Part shown: piece after piece, positions 1 to 11,000 of the stretch
How positions within the stretch are numbered: position 1 is the first letter of the stretch
Layout of the letters: every line of letters begins with the position of its first letter
From: Cryptomeria japonica
Lineage: Eukaryota > Streptophyta > Pinopsida > Cupressales > Cupressaceae
Direction: 5' to 3'
DNA length: 64,000 bases
Assembly: GCF_030272615.1 (NCBI RefSeq)
Contig: NC_081409.1
Location: forward strand, 880,928,220 to 880,992,219
Translations under genes and position numbers: made by a program
Notes under the pieces: model-generated
What the model was told of the DNA's origin: nothing
Databases searched by the model: none
Seen by the model: the letters and a program-made list of their open reading frames with translations, nothing else

Positions 1-442
1 AGAAAAGCTTAGGGGGAATAAATTGGTGAAATGTTTTGAACCCTCAGTTTATATTGGTAAAAGACCTTAACCGGTATACATTACCTATCAATCAGCAAAA
101 GATTGTGAAGTGGTAAAACAAAAAATTAGGGTTTGTACCCTAATGGTGGAGCATTTATTATGGTAGGTGAAGAATTTGTTTAAAAGGAATTTTCAAAGTC
201 ATTTTCACTTATCAGTTTTAGAGAAGAATTTTTTAAGTGCAGAGTGACAAAGGCCATTCAACTTGCGATTCAGAGATATTTCAAATCTTGCAGAAGAATC
301 TGAAGATATTGTCAATTAATCAAGTGAAGAACACTAAGCGGTAATCTAGCAACCAAAGTGGTGTGTTGCAAAGATGCATTTGCAAACCCTAAATTTCAAA
401 ATTTTGAAGGTATTTCTCAAAATTCTTGTTTATCAGTTAATC
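1..442 (+). other. Spacer upstream of ORF2 in pol-less LTR element 1
   Basis: This is non-coding interior of a plus-strand LTR element whose 5' LTR, primer site and any gag lie before the window. It resembles the spacer between the Gag-like frame and ORF2 of element M (29232-29668, minus strand): both carry an ACCGGTAT-type box, then an AAAATTAGGGT tract, then a GAGCATTTATTAT tract. That places it between gag and ORF2. No open frame of note is present. Confidence 0.6.
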
Positions 443-3400
443 ATGGCTTCTGCATCGCACTCTATCTCTAGTGTACCCATGGACTCAATTGAATTCATTC
501 AAATAAAAATGAAATACAATGCCCTATCCTAGATACTTGTCAGAGTCATTGTCGAAGGAGATATTTCAGGGTACATCGACTACAAATTAGAAGACCTAGG
601 ATCCTTAGCAATTCATTCCCAGCTAGGTCTGTTTTGTGGGGATGACAAGAAGATCAAACTAGAATACAACATTTTGGAGAGGAAGAAACTTCACAATGCG
701 GTTTACTTTCGTGAAGAGTTCATGGAAGAGCACATCCGCATCATCCTGAGCATAGTGCATGACAACAAGATGTATCTCAAGAGGACGCATGACATTACGT
801 CTAAAGCAATTCATGTCTTCATCGATTTCTGCAACATTGATGAGGTGTCAACCCTAAGGAAGGTCATCAAGACTGAAATGACTAAGCTCATCGATTCTTT
901 GAGGGACCAACAGGGAATGGCCATCAAAACCATCAAAAATGAGTTGGTCAAGTATTCTTTCATGGTGATTGGATACTGGATATTTTATGCCAGTAGAATA
1001 AACTTTGTCTCTGTTGTTGCGATAAATGTCACCTACAAAATGATCATGGAGGATGCCTCATTTGATCTAGGCACCTGTTTGCAGAAGTAACTTCTATTAA
1101 ACTTGAAGTCCATCAAATAGGATAGTGCCTTAAGGTTTAAATTTGGACAACTTTTGGTAGGTCTATTTTTCTAATTTCAAGGCTATTTCCTGGGAGTCGG
1201 TGATATTCAATGGTCTACTACCCAACCGGTCACCAAACAAATTAGGGAAAGTCTCCAAGCAGTAGGAACCGAATATCCTGAAGTCTTGAATAAATACTTT
1301 GATGAATTCAAGTGGAAGATGAGTTAGTGGATGAGAATATCTGGAGACATTGTTAAGAAATGTGAAGAGGACATTTGCTTTACCACTAAAGTAGATGAGT
1401 GCATAATGGAAGTAGTAGAGCCCAGATAGGAAGAAGTAAAACCTATGGGATATGAGGTGATGTATGACATGTTGGATGGGTATGCCTCTACCCTGATTGC
1501 CTCTCCTTTAAATGAAAAGAAAAAGAGAACCGACACCTACTTGGAAAGGGTAACACCGGTTGAAGAATCTTCAGTGAAAAAGGGAAAGGCAGTGCCATCA
1601 GTATTGGCACTAGTTACCTCAGCCAGCCTAAAAGTGATCAAGCGGTCACCTGCCAAGAAGAAATCGGAAGTTTCACCCACTAATGTATTTGAAAGGAAGC
1701 AGAAGACCAAAAGCAACTCACCAGAGTCTGAGGATACAAAACCTGAAGTATAGCCTAAGAAAACCAAGAAAACAAGGAAGAAAGCAAACACTACTGGCAA
1801 TGCACCTGCATCATCTGCACCAATAAATATTGACATCTCTTCTTATAAGCTGATGACACATTGTTAGAGGACTATTAAGAATATTAAAAGTAAATTGCTT
1901 AGTGATCTGAAGGAATGTTTTGATGATTTTACCAATAGTGAGAAAGAGGATACAGATTGGGAAGTCATTAATTATTTATGTGTTCATGACCGATTTCCAT
2001 CAGAAATTAGATCTGAGACACCTGATTCTTTGTACAATTCCTTAGATAATAAATGGCACATTGCGATCGAGAGAGAATAGGAGATCAGAGAAAATATTTT
2101 TGCAAAATACTTCCCTGATGCTTCAAACTTTGAATTGTTTGAAATCATGAACCGATACAAAGGTCTCTTCTTCATGAGAAGAAGAAGACTCTTGCTACTG
2201 GAAGGCAAAGCCTCTGAAGTGGTGAAAGACACACACTCCCATACTAAAGAAGCTGTGAAGATGCATAAAGTAGCTCAAGCAAATAGAGAAGTTGAGCAGG
2301 AAATGAAAACTAGAAAATCAGATGAGGTATTTGATGATGAAGGAGAACTAGCTACAAAACAAGTTGATAGTATTGATGTGGACGCATTAGATGGTGAAGA
2401 TGCCACTCCGGACACAAAAAAGGAGAAACAAGATAAAGAAGAAGCAGAGAAGCAGAAGTTGGACAAGGAAAAGGCTAACAAAGAGAAAGCAGAGAAAGAG
2501 GAAGAGAAAAAGAAAGATGAAGAGAAGAGGAAACAAGATGAAGAGAAGAGGAAACAAGAAGAACACAAGCAGAAGGAAGAGTAGAAGAGGAAAGAAGAGG
2601 AGAAGAGGAAAGAAGAGGAGGAAAAGAAAGAAGAGGAGAAGTAGAAAGACAAGGAGAAGAAGAAACAAGAAGAGGAAAAGCAAAAAGAAGAAGAAAGGAA
2701 GAAGGAGGAAGAAAAGAAAAAGAATGAAGCAGAGCAAAGGGAGAAAGAAGAGGAAAAGAAAAAAGCGGAAGAGGAGAAGGAAGCAAAAAAGAACAAACAA
2801 GCGGACACTCCAAAGGCAACCGGTGGTCAAGCCAAACTGGCTGGCATCACCAGTCCTATTAACCTCCAATCTATAGATGAATCAGAGCTGCTACAAGGCA
2901 TAAAGCTAGCACAAGAAAGATTGGAAGCATTGAGGAGGAAAAAGGAGCAGGATGCCATTCACACTACGATTGACACCCTTACCAGTTTGATTCCAAGTAC
3001 CAACCTTCCTAGTACCGAATCCTCTCTGGCCAAATTAAAACTTCTATGTATAGTTGTAGAGGACCAGGTTCAATGCTTGGAAGAAGTTGCTGAAGCTAAT
3101 GCACAGAAGAAGCATCAAAAGGCACTAAACAATACCTTAGTAAAGAAATTGAATGAGCTCTAGTCTCAACTTCCAAAACAACATAAGGATATAAGAGATG
3201 CTATGGATGAGGGAAAACTACTATTGAGCAAAATAAGCCAACCAAATCTATTTTGTGATGATGTGCTTGCACAAAAAGATAAATTGCAATCTGATTTGCA
3301 GGCATACATAAGTAACTTTAAGAACCCGTATGATTCTTTCACTACATATGGGCAAACTGTTCACTAGTATTAGCTTCAGTCTGCCATGATAGAATTGGAT

Positions 3401-3649
3401 ATTAGCAACCAAACAAGTGATTTGTAGGAGTTTCAACTGTATCTATTACCCAGACTGCAAATTCTTCAAAAGTGCTTTCTCAATCTAGAAGCTTTAATGG
3501 TAACTCAAGAGATGAGTACAATTGATGCCATGAAAGAATAGGTATCACAGATGCAGACAGAAAGTGAGGTAGCTACCTCATTAGCCATGAAGACTTTTAT
3601 GAAGGATTTTAAATCTATTTTTGATAAGTTTCACTCATTATTGTCATAA
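443..3649 (+). pseudogene. ORF2 of pol-less LTR element 1, about 1,068 codons, broken by 16 stops
   Basis: One reading frame runs from the ATG at 443 to a TAA at 3647 with no frameshift. It is broken only by nonsense codons: TAG at 530, 1118, 1325, 1427, 1751, 1865, 2078, 2582, 2642, 3161, 3365, 3371, 3425 and 3539, and TAA at 1088 and 1172. The N-terminal third has recognisable blocks (EEHIRIILS near 728, MVIGYWIFYASR near 960). The middle is lysine- and glutamate-rich, nearly pure K/E from about 2400 to 2800 and probably a long charged helix. The C-terminal part looks coiled-coil. I do not recognise the family: there is no protease, integrase, RT or RNase H motif. The same protein lies in element M (26124-29231, minus), including the EEHIRIILS and IGYW-FY blocks and a YFP block near 2108. 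Its position between a gag-like frame and the PPT is where pol normally sits. Function unknown; a structural or accessory protein of a non-autonomous element is an inference. Confidence 0.75.
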
Positions 3650-3910
3650 ATATTTACACACTTTAATGTTAATAAGAAATAGGGGTTATTCTGCATTACT
3701 TTGTCATTGTTGGCAAAGGGGGATTAGTATCTAAAATTTTGGTGCATATTATGTATACTTTCATGTTATTTATTTAAAGAGAGTAGTATACATTGTAGTT
3801 TCTGCAAAAGAGATAGTGTATATGCTTAGGGGGAGTAATTTTGATTATGACATATTTCTGTTGTAAAAACACTTAGATGTCAAAATTTTCCTAAGTGTTG
3901 CCATCAATGC

Positions 3911-3923
3911 CAAAGGGGGAGAT
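3911..3923 (+). promoter_or_regulatory. Polypurine tract of element 1
   Basis: CAAAGGGGGAGAT lies directly before the LTR's TGTTGGC. It would prime plus-strand DNA synthesis. The wider block, TTGCCATCAATGC followed by this tract, is the same in the dead copia (12379-12404) and in M (25853-25877 on the minus strand). The stretch 3650-3910 before it is AT-rich non-coding sequence. Confidence 0.85.
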
Positions 3924-5045
3924 TGTTGGCATTTTGATGATTTTGTGATTGTCATTGATGGACACACACTTGTTTTGAGATCACTTTATTTATGTATGAG
4001 TTATGCTCAACCAGTAATTGTTCCAACCGGTATTATGTATTATAGTCTTTAGACTATCGGTGTTTTGTAGAAGGTGTTTACCAATCACAAACTAACTAAA
4101 GACCCAAAGCAGTATGAAGACCTCAAGTGGTTCGAGGATCTCAAGCGGTACGAAGGAACAAAGTGGTAGTTAACATTTTTTTCCAATCTTCATTTTGATA
4201 GTCGGTAATCAGTAATGAACCGGTATTACTCTGTGATGAGTTACCAACCGGTATTTCTGTGATGAGTTATCATCCACTAACACTTTGGCGGTGATTTTAT
4301 GTCATGTTACCAAATGTGTCTAGATGCACTAAACCTAGGAACTTGTAATGTAATCCTATTGGACCGACATGAAATCAGACTCCTTTATAAGGACATCATG
4401 TCTAGGGTTTTAGTTGATGAGGGTTTTGTATGTGCGATTATAGAAGAGAAAATTAGGTATGTGTGAAGAAACAGAGTGTGGAGATATTGAAGACTAAAGT
4501 GATGCTAATGTGCATTAACAATGAGCTATAAAGGATCTAACCAAGCATACTATGCTAGTATCTAGATCATCTACTTGTTGATTACTCATATCTTCAACAA
4601 GTCTGAAACCCTTAACTGGGTAGGCCCAACAAAGCCTTTGTAAATCTTCTAACAAGGTGGTTCACAACTATGAATCTGAAATCCTCTTGTAAGGTAGTCT
4701 TTAATAGGACTTATCTCCTAACAAAGATCTAGATTCCAAACAGGATCTGTTCTGGTGATGAACATTGTATGACCTTAACTGGTCTAGTTTTTATTCTACA
4801 GATAATTACTTGTGAGTTTATACTCACCATGGCTTTTCCCATTGGGGTTTCTACATCAAAACTTCTTGTGTTATGGTGATTGTGCTCTTGTGGGTGAATG
4901 CTTTATTTTCTATTTGGTTTGCATTTCTCTTAACTAGTTTGTTAGTAAATCTGTTATACCGGTTAACTGCTAAATTGTTTAAGAGTTTGAGTTCAATATT
5001 TTTTGGTATACTAATTCACCCCCCTCTTAGTATTCATCATTGACA
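3924..5045 (+). repeat. 3' LTR of element 1
   Basis: It starts TGTTGGCATT right after the PPT and ends near ATTGACA, about 1.12 kb later. The exact end is uncertain because the following satellite also begins with GACACC. A TATA-like TTTATAAGG is at 4384-4392. Further in are short boxes of the type CCCTTAACTGGGT, a CACCATGGCTTTTCCCATTGGGG block, and a terminal ATTCACCCCCCTCTTAG block. All three modules recur in the LTRs of the dead copia and of element M. ACCGGT palindromes recur at about 4033, 4219, 4248 and 4961. The 5' partner LTR is outside the window, so no target duplication can be shown. Confidence 0.8.
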
Positions 5046-5815
5046 CCATTTGGTCTTATTTGGTCCTAATAGGTCCTAGGGGGTACACATGTGTCATAAG
5101 GGGCTTTGTGTGGTCCTAAGTGGTCACACATGTTTTAGAACACATGCATGACCCCTTAGGACCACATAAGACCCCTTTTCAACATCATTTGGTCTTATGT
5201 GGTCCTAATAAGTCCTAAGGGGTGCACATGTGTCGTATTGGGCCTTGTGTGGTCCTAAGGGATCACTCATGTGTGAGAACACATGTCTAACCCCTTAGGA
5301 CCAGATAAGACCCCTTGTGACACCATTTGGTCTTATGTGGTCCTAATAGGTCCTAAGAGGTGTACATGTGTCATAAGGGGTCGTGTGTAGTCGTAATTGG
5401 TCACCCATGTGTTACAAGCACATGTGTGGCCTCTTATGACTACACAAGACCCCATTTGATAGAATTTGGTCTTATGTGGTCCTAATAAGTCCTAATGGGT
5501 GCACATGTCTCATAAGGGGCCTTGTGTAGTCCTAGGGGGTCACCCATGAGTTAGAACAAATGTGTGACCCCTTATGACCATATAAGACCTCTTTCGACAC
5601 CATTTGGTCTTATGTGGTCCTAATAGGTCCTAGGGGGTGCACATGTGTCATAAGGGGCCTTGTGTAGTCCTAAGGGATCACCCATGTGTTAGAGTACATG
5701 CGTGACCCCTTAGGACCACATAAGACCCCTTGCGACACCATTTGGTCTTATGTGGTCCTAATAGGTCCAAAGGGGTGCACATGTGTCATAAGGGGCCTTG
5801 TGTGGTCCTAAGGTG
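5046..5815. repeat. 138-bp satellite with inverted-repeat units, about 5.5 copies
   Basis: Copies begin with CATTTGGTCTTATGTGG near 5046, 5184, 5323, 5462, 5600 and 5739. Each unit opens with GGTCTTATGTGGTCCTAA and closes with its reverse complement TTAGGACCACATAAGACC, and it has a central near-palindrome (CATGTGTTAGAACACATG). Every unit can therefore fold into one long hairpin. Short internal repeats of GGTCCTAA add further symmetry. There is no coding signal. The spacers are not unique sequence, so it is not CRISPR-like. Confidence 0.85.
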
Positions 5816-6110
5816 TCATATAAAATAATTATATGCACCTTAGGATGTATACATGTACATACATACATACACCTTAGGACATGCTATCAGGGGTCATGTG
5901 TGGTCCTAAGGTGTCATATAAAATAATTATATGCACCTTAGGATGTATACATGTTCATACATACATACACCTCAGGACATGCTATCAGGGGTCATGTGTG
6001 GTCATGAGGGTTCACACATATATTATAACACGTGTGAACCCTCAGGACCACACACGACCCTTGATAGCATGTCATGAGGCCCTTGATAGAATGTCCTAAG
6101 GTGTATGTAT
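5809..6110. repeat. 98-bp tandem repeat with hairpin core, about 2.5 copies
   Basis: Two copies start TAAGGTGTCATATAAAATAA at 5809 and 5907. Each carries TAAGGTG and ATATAA matched by TTATAT and CACCTTA downstream, a hairpin of about 34 bases, then a CATA microsatellite stub and a GACATGCTATCAGGGGTC block. A third, rearranged and partly inverted copy lies at 6040-6140. It grows out of the last 138-bp unit and grades into the TATG array. Confidence 0.75.
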
Positions 6111-6464
6111 GTCCTAAGTTGTATATAATTATTTTATGTGTATTTATTTATGTATGCGTATGTATTTATGTATGTGTATGTACATGTATGTACCTGTATG
6201 TATGTATGTAATCCTATGTATTTATGTTTATGTATGTATGTATGTATATTTTTATGTATGTGTATGTGTATGTGTATGTGTATGTCCTAAGGTGTACATA
6301 TAATTATTTTATATATATATGTATGTATGTATGTATGTTGTATGTATGTATGTATGCAGGTAGGTAGGTATGTATGTATGTGTATGTATGTGTATGTATG
6401 TGTATGTATGTATGTAGGTATGTATGTATGTAGGTATGTATGTATGTATGTGTATGTATGTGTA
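6111..6464. repeat. (TATG)n microsatellite, left arm
   Basis: About 350 bp of TATG with TAGG and TGTG variants, plus an embedded CCTAAGGTGTACATATAATT fragment near 6278-6300 from the preceding repeat. It runs directly into the dead copia's 5' LTR and resumes after that element's 3' LTR at 13968, so the element sits inside one array. Confidence 0.9.
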
Positions 6465-8001
6465 TGTTGTCATTGATGTCAATATGTGACATGGTGAGAA
6501 CCGGCACACAAGATAGGTGAAAAGAGAGAGGAACTAGCATATGTATGAACCAGTTTATATGCCAAAGTGAAGCGGCATATTTGTTCAAGATGAACCGACA
6601 TGCAGTTACGGGAATCGACACATGGAAGCATTCTATTACTACCAGTTGGGAGGTAGTTTCCAAGCCTATGTGACTCAATCGGTGATATTTGTGTGATGAG
6701 TTAGCAGTATAATGGAGAACAGATCATGTTGCCACATAAGCTCTGTGCGCGTGAAGGATCTTGCATGAAGAAGACTATTCCTATCAACCTCGGGAATGTG
6801 CGAAGTCTGTCAAATGATGATAACACATGACAGGTTATCAACCGCCATGAAAATCGGTGGAAAATGGATGATGGAGAATGTCTTGAGATCGATTCAAGAC
6901 TGTTGCATTTGATGCAGTATGATTCAACAGTCAAGATTTAACCACTTGAACTGCTTAACCTAACAGGTTTAGGGTTTAGGGTTTTTGCTATCGACCTGTC
7001 TGTTGCCTATAAGGTCAATGTTGTGTTTCTTTCTAAGGTTGTTGGCAAAAGTTGTGAGTGTGTATCCAAGGGAAGTGATATGTGATTCTTGCTAGACCAA
7101 AGGAGAGAACAGATACCTACAAAGTGAATGTGCAGAAGGAGAAGAGGAGCCAAAATGGATCTGCATTAGCATTAAGTGATGTTATTAGATCATTGTAATT
7201 CTTGTTGATCTTTAGCCACTTCAACAGTTGTGAAATCCCTTAATAGGGTAGCCTTAACTGGCTTGATGCAAAATCCCTTAACAGGGTAGTCTTAATAGGC
7301 TTGATTCAAATCCTTTAACAGGGTAACTCAAGGTTAATGAGTTCTAAGAAGCTATAGAGCTCTAGAGATCCTTTAGCTATTGAGTTCTTGAAATCCTCTA
7401 ACAAGGTAACCCTAACCAAGTTTAACCCTTAACCGGGTATTATAGCCATCCCTTAACCGGGTGATCCCTAACAGGATCGGTTCCTAGTAGAACCTATTGT
7501 AATGTCTTTAACTAGACAAGGTTCCTAATAAAGCGGACTTCAAAAGAGTTCAAAAGAAACTTATGGGTATTCATCCCCACCGTGGTTTTTCCCAGTTGGG
7601 TTTCCATGTGAAAAATATGTGTGTCATGTGTAATGCTTTTATCTTGTGATGCTTTGTTTTTACCTATTGAGCATATGATGGTTCTATGTTTTATGCCTGT
7701 CTATAAAACATATTGAAGTCATTGTTATGAAGATCTGATGTTAGGTTACCTATTCATGCATGAGAGCGTATTGGTACTATAGTATTGAGCTAAGAGGAAA
7801 GCTTAGTGAGTGACTGGTTCATGATTGTTTGAGCTGTACTGGATGTTACCAGTTGCACTCTATTTTAACCAGTATCCCTGCTTGTCAGTCATTTGGAGTA
7901 TTTGTTGTCAAACTAGTTTTGGACTGTATTTGTGTTTGTACTGATTCACCCCCCCCCTCTGAGTACTGGTTTGGTACTAGTGGTTCATCATTGAGTTATC
8001 A
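6465..8001 (+). repeat. 5' LTR of the dead copia, left end missing
   Basis: It aligns with the 3' LTR from TGTTGTCATTGATG onward (6465 against 12449). The first 44 bases of the 3' copy (12405-12448) are absent and TATG repeats stand in their place. It contains a doubled TTTAGGG, telomere-like (telo-box) motif near 6968, a weak TATA candidate CCTATAAGG near 7007, at least five CCCTTAACAGGGT-type boxes between 7225 and 7470, and ends CATTGAGTTATCA. Confidence 0.88.
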
Positions 8002-8003
8002 AT

Positions 8004-8015
8004 TGGTATCAGAGC
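8004..8015 (+). promoter_or_regulatory. Primer-binding site (initiator tRNA-Met type)
   Basis: TGGTATCAGAGC follows the LTR end by two bases. This 12-mer is the usual complement of the initiator tRNA-Met 3' end in plant copia elements. Confidence 0.93.
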
Positions 8016-8070
8016 ACTCCAGGTCCTCTGTGTTGTAAGCTTAATCACTTGAGGAAAAGATCCTAGTCAA

Positions 8071-11000
8071 ATGATGAAGAGGGAAGGTCCAAAGTTTAAC
8101 AGGGAAAATTTTAGTATATGGAAAGACAGGATGAAGATATTCATCAAAAGCATGGGTGTTCAACACTGGAGTTATGTTGAAAATGTATATGTTGTTCCTA
8201 CTGGTACTCTCACCAATGACCAAAAGAGAGAGATACAAGAAAATGGGCAAGTCATGGAAGCCCTCATCAATAGTCTATCTGACATTGAGTTTATTGATGT
8301 TCAAGACAAGGCAAATCCCAAAGAGGTATGGGATGCTCTTGAAAATATCTATGGTGGTGATGAGCATGTAAAACAGGCTAAGGAAGAAAGCCTAAGAGGG
8401 AAGTTTGAAGACGTGCAGATGGTTGAAGGAGAGACCATTCAGCAGTATGGAATAAGAGTCAAAATAGTTGTTGGAGAAATCAAGAGTGCAGGTGGCAAAA
8501 TAGAAGATTCCACTATGGTAAGTAAAGTCCTAAGATCCCTGTTGCTGGTCTATGCAATAAGGGTTGCTGCTATTCAGGAGCTCAGATCAATAGACAAGTC
8601 TAAAGTATCCTTGGACTCCATCATAGCCAAGTTAACAGCCTATGAGCTAAATAGTTTTTATGGCAGTGTTCAAAAGACTAAATCAGTATTTAAAGCCTCT
8701 ACTATACCATCCAGAAATGGAAAAGAGGCTAGCACTAGTGGGGAACCTAGTCAAAGCAGAGAAATGAATGATGAGGAGATTCTGATGGCATTTGAAGCTC
8801 TCCTTGCCAGGAATCTTCCTAAAGGAACTAGTAAATACAAAGGTAAGCTACCTTTGAAATTTTTTTCTTGTAATCGGATAGGACACATTGCTATAAAATT
8901 CCCTAATAGTGATAACAAGGACAAACCAGAAAGGTTTAGGAAATTCAAAGGAGGAAACTAGAGAAACTATTTTGTGGTAGTTGATGAAGGTGTCACAGAT
9001 GAGGAATCAGAAGATGAAGAGAATGAGGACATTGTGTTTGTTGCTGTAAAGGAAGATGTGGCAGACAAGAAGGCTCTTGTCTCCCAGTTTGATAATTCAA
9101 ATGAGTGGATCATTGATAGTGGTTGTTCTCACCATATGACTAGTGACTGGAGCAAGTTTCTATCCTTAGAGGAGTATGATGGTGGTGTGGTTCGCTTTGG
9201 CAATGATGCACCATGCATGGTCAAAGGCAGAGGGTCCATCTCTCTGAATGGAAAGAGCAGTGCTGACAATGTGTACTAGGTTGATGGTCTCAAACACAAC
9301 CTTCTAAGTGTTGCCCAGCTAAATGATAGTGGCCTCACTCTGCAATTCAAGAATGGAGTTTGTAGAATCAAAGGAAAAGATTGTAAATTGGTGGCCACCG
9401 GCATGCAGAGCAAAGGTAACCTATTTCATCTGAATGCAAATGTACGTACCTATCTTATTGCTAAGCTTGATGATAGTTGGATATGGCATAGGAGACTCTA
9501 CCATGTAAACTTTGATAACATCATGAAGGCTAGTAAGATAAAGGTAGTTAGAGGGTTGTCGATGCTAAACAAACCGGATAATACCTTGTGTAGAGAGTGT
9601 CAATTGGGGAAAATGTCTTCCTCAACCTTTAAAGGTAAATCTTTCACTACTGACAACTTGCTTGATCTTGTACATACTCATTTGTGTGGTCCTATGAAAA
9701 CTAGAAGTGTGCAGGGTGATAGGTACTTCATGATCCTCACTAATAACTACTCAAGAATGATGTGGGTCACATTCTTGAAAGACAAGTCTAAAGCTTTTGG
9801 GAAATTTAAAGCTTTTAGAGCATTAGTGGAGAAGGAAAGCAGTAAAAGGATCAAGTGTCTCAGAACTGATCAAGGAGGGGAATTCACTTCCAGTGAATTC
9901 AACAAGTATTGTGAAGAATTTTTCATCAAGAGACAACTGTCTGCCTCCAGGACTCCACAACAGAATGGCCTAGCAAAGAGGAATAACCAGAATGTGGTTA
10001 AAGTAGCTAGAACCATGTTTATTCAAGGAAAGGTAGCTCACACCTTTTGGAGAGAAGCGGTGAGCATTGCAGTCTACACTATGAACTAGGTACTCATCAA
10101 GAAAGGTAAGGACAAAACTCCTTATGAGTATTGGACCGGTAAGACACCTGTGGTTAGCTACTTTAGGGTATTTGGTAGAAAATGTTACATCAAGAGGAGT
10201 GAACACCAGAGCAAATTTGAAGCTAAATGTGATGAGGGAATATTTCTAGGATATTCCACCAAGAGTAAAGCTTTCAAGTGCTACAACAATAGGACTCAGA
10301 GAATTATGGAAAGTATCAATGTAAGAGTTGATGAATCCTCTGAGAAAACTGAGGAAACCGATAGTGAGCAAGCTATAAATGAACCAGTTGTAACCTTCTG
10401 GGAACTGGTTGTTAGTCAACCAAGTACTGGTAACAGTGTCCCTGAACCGGTGAATGCTGATACTGATGAAGATGAGGATGAAGAGGAAAAGCAAGAAGAA
10501 CCAGTTAAGACCATTCCTCGGTATGTCAAGTTGAATCATGATCCTAAGCAGATCATAGGTGATAAGGATGCAGGAATCCTTACAAGAAGAAAGATCAGAG
10601 AAAACTCATGTATGATCTCTGAATTTGAGCCTAAATCATTCAAAGAGGCTCATAAAGATGAAGTCTGGATCAAGGCAATGGAAGAGGAACTTGACCAGAT
10701 AGAGAAAAATGGTACATGGTCCTTGGTACCCAGACTAGAGCATAAAAATGTCATTGGCACCAAATGGGTGTTCAGAAACAAGTTGAATGAGGATGGCATA
10801 GTGATTAGGAATAAAGCCAGATTGGTGTGCAAAGGATATGCTCAAGAAGAAGGAGAAGACTATGGAGAAACCTTTTCTCCTGTAGCCAGATTGGAAGGAG
10901 TTTGTATGCTTCTTGCATATGCAGCTTTTAAAAGATTCAAAGTATATCAAATGGATGTAAAATCTACATTCCTAAATAGTGTACTTGAAGAGGAGGTATA

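Noticed and set aside
2275-2876. Several overlapping frames (both strands) of Ser/Phe/Leu or Lys/Arg repeats
   Set aside because: They are shadows of the purine-rich K/E tract of ORF2, which is in another frame continuous with its neighbours.
5046-6110. Possible CRISPR-like array
   Set aside because: Units are contiguous 138-bp satellite repeats without unique spacers, in a plant nuclear context with no cas genes.
6304-6678. Minus-strand frames of 124 and 66 codons rich in Thr, His, Ile, Tyr
   Set aside because: They are translations of the TATG microsatellite and the adjoining LTR; composition alone makes them open.
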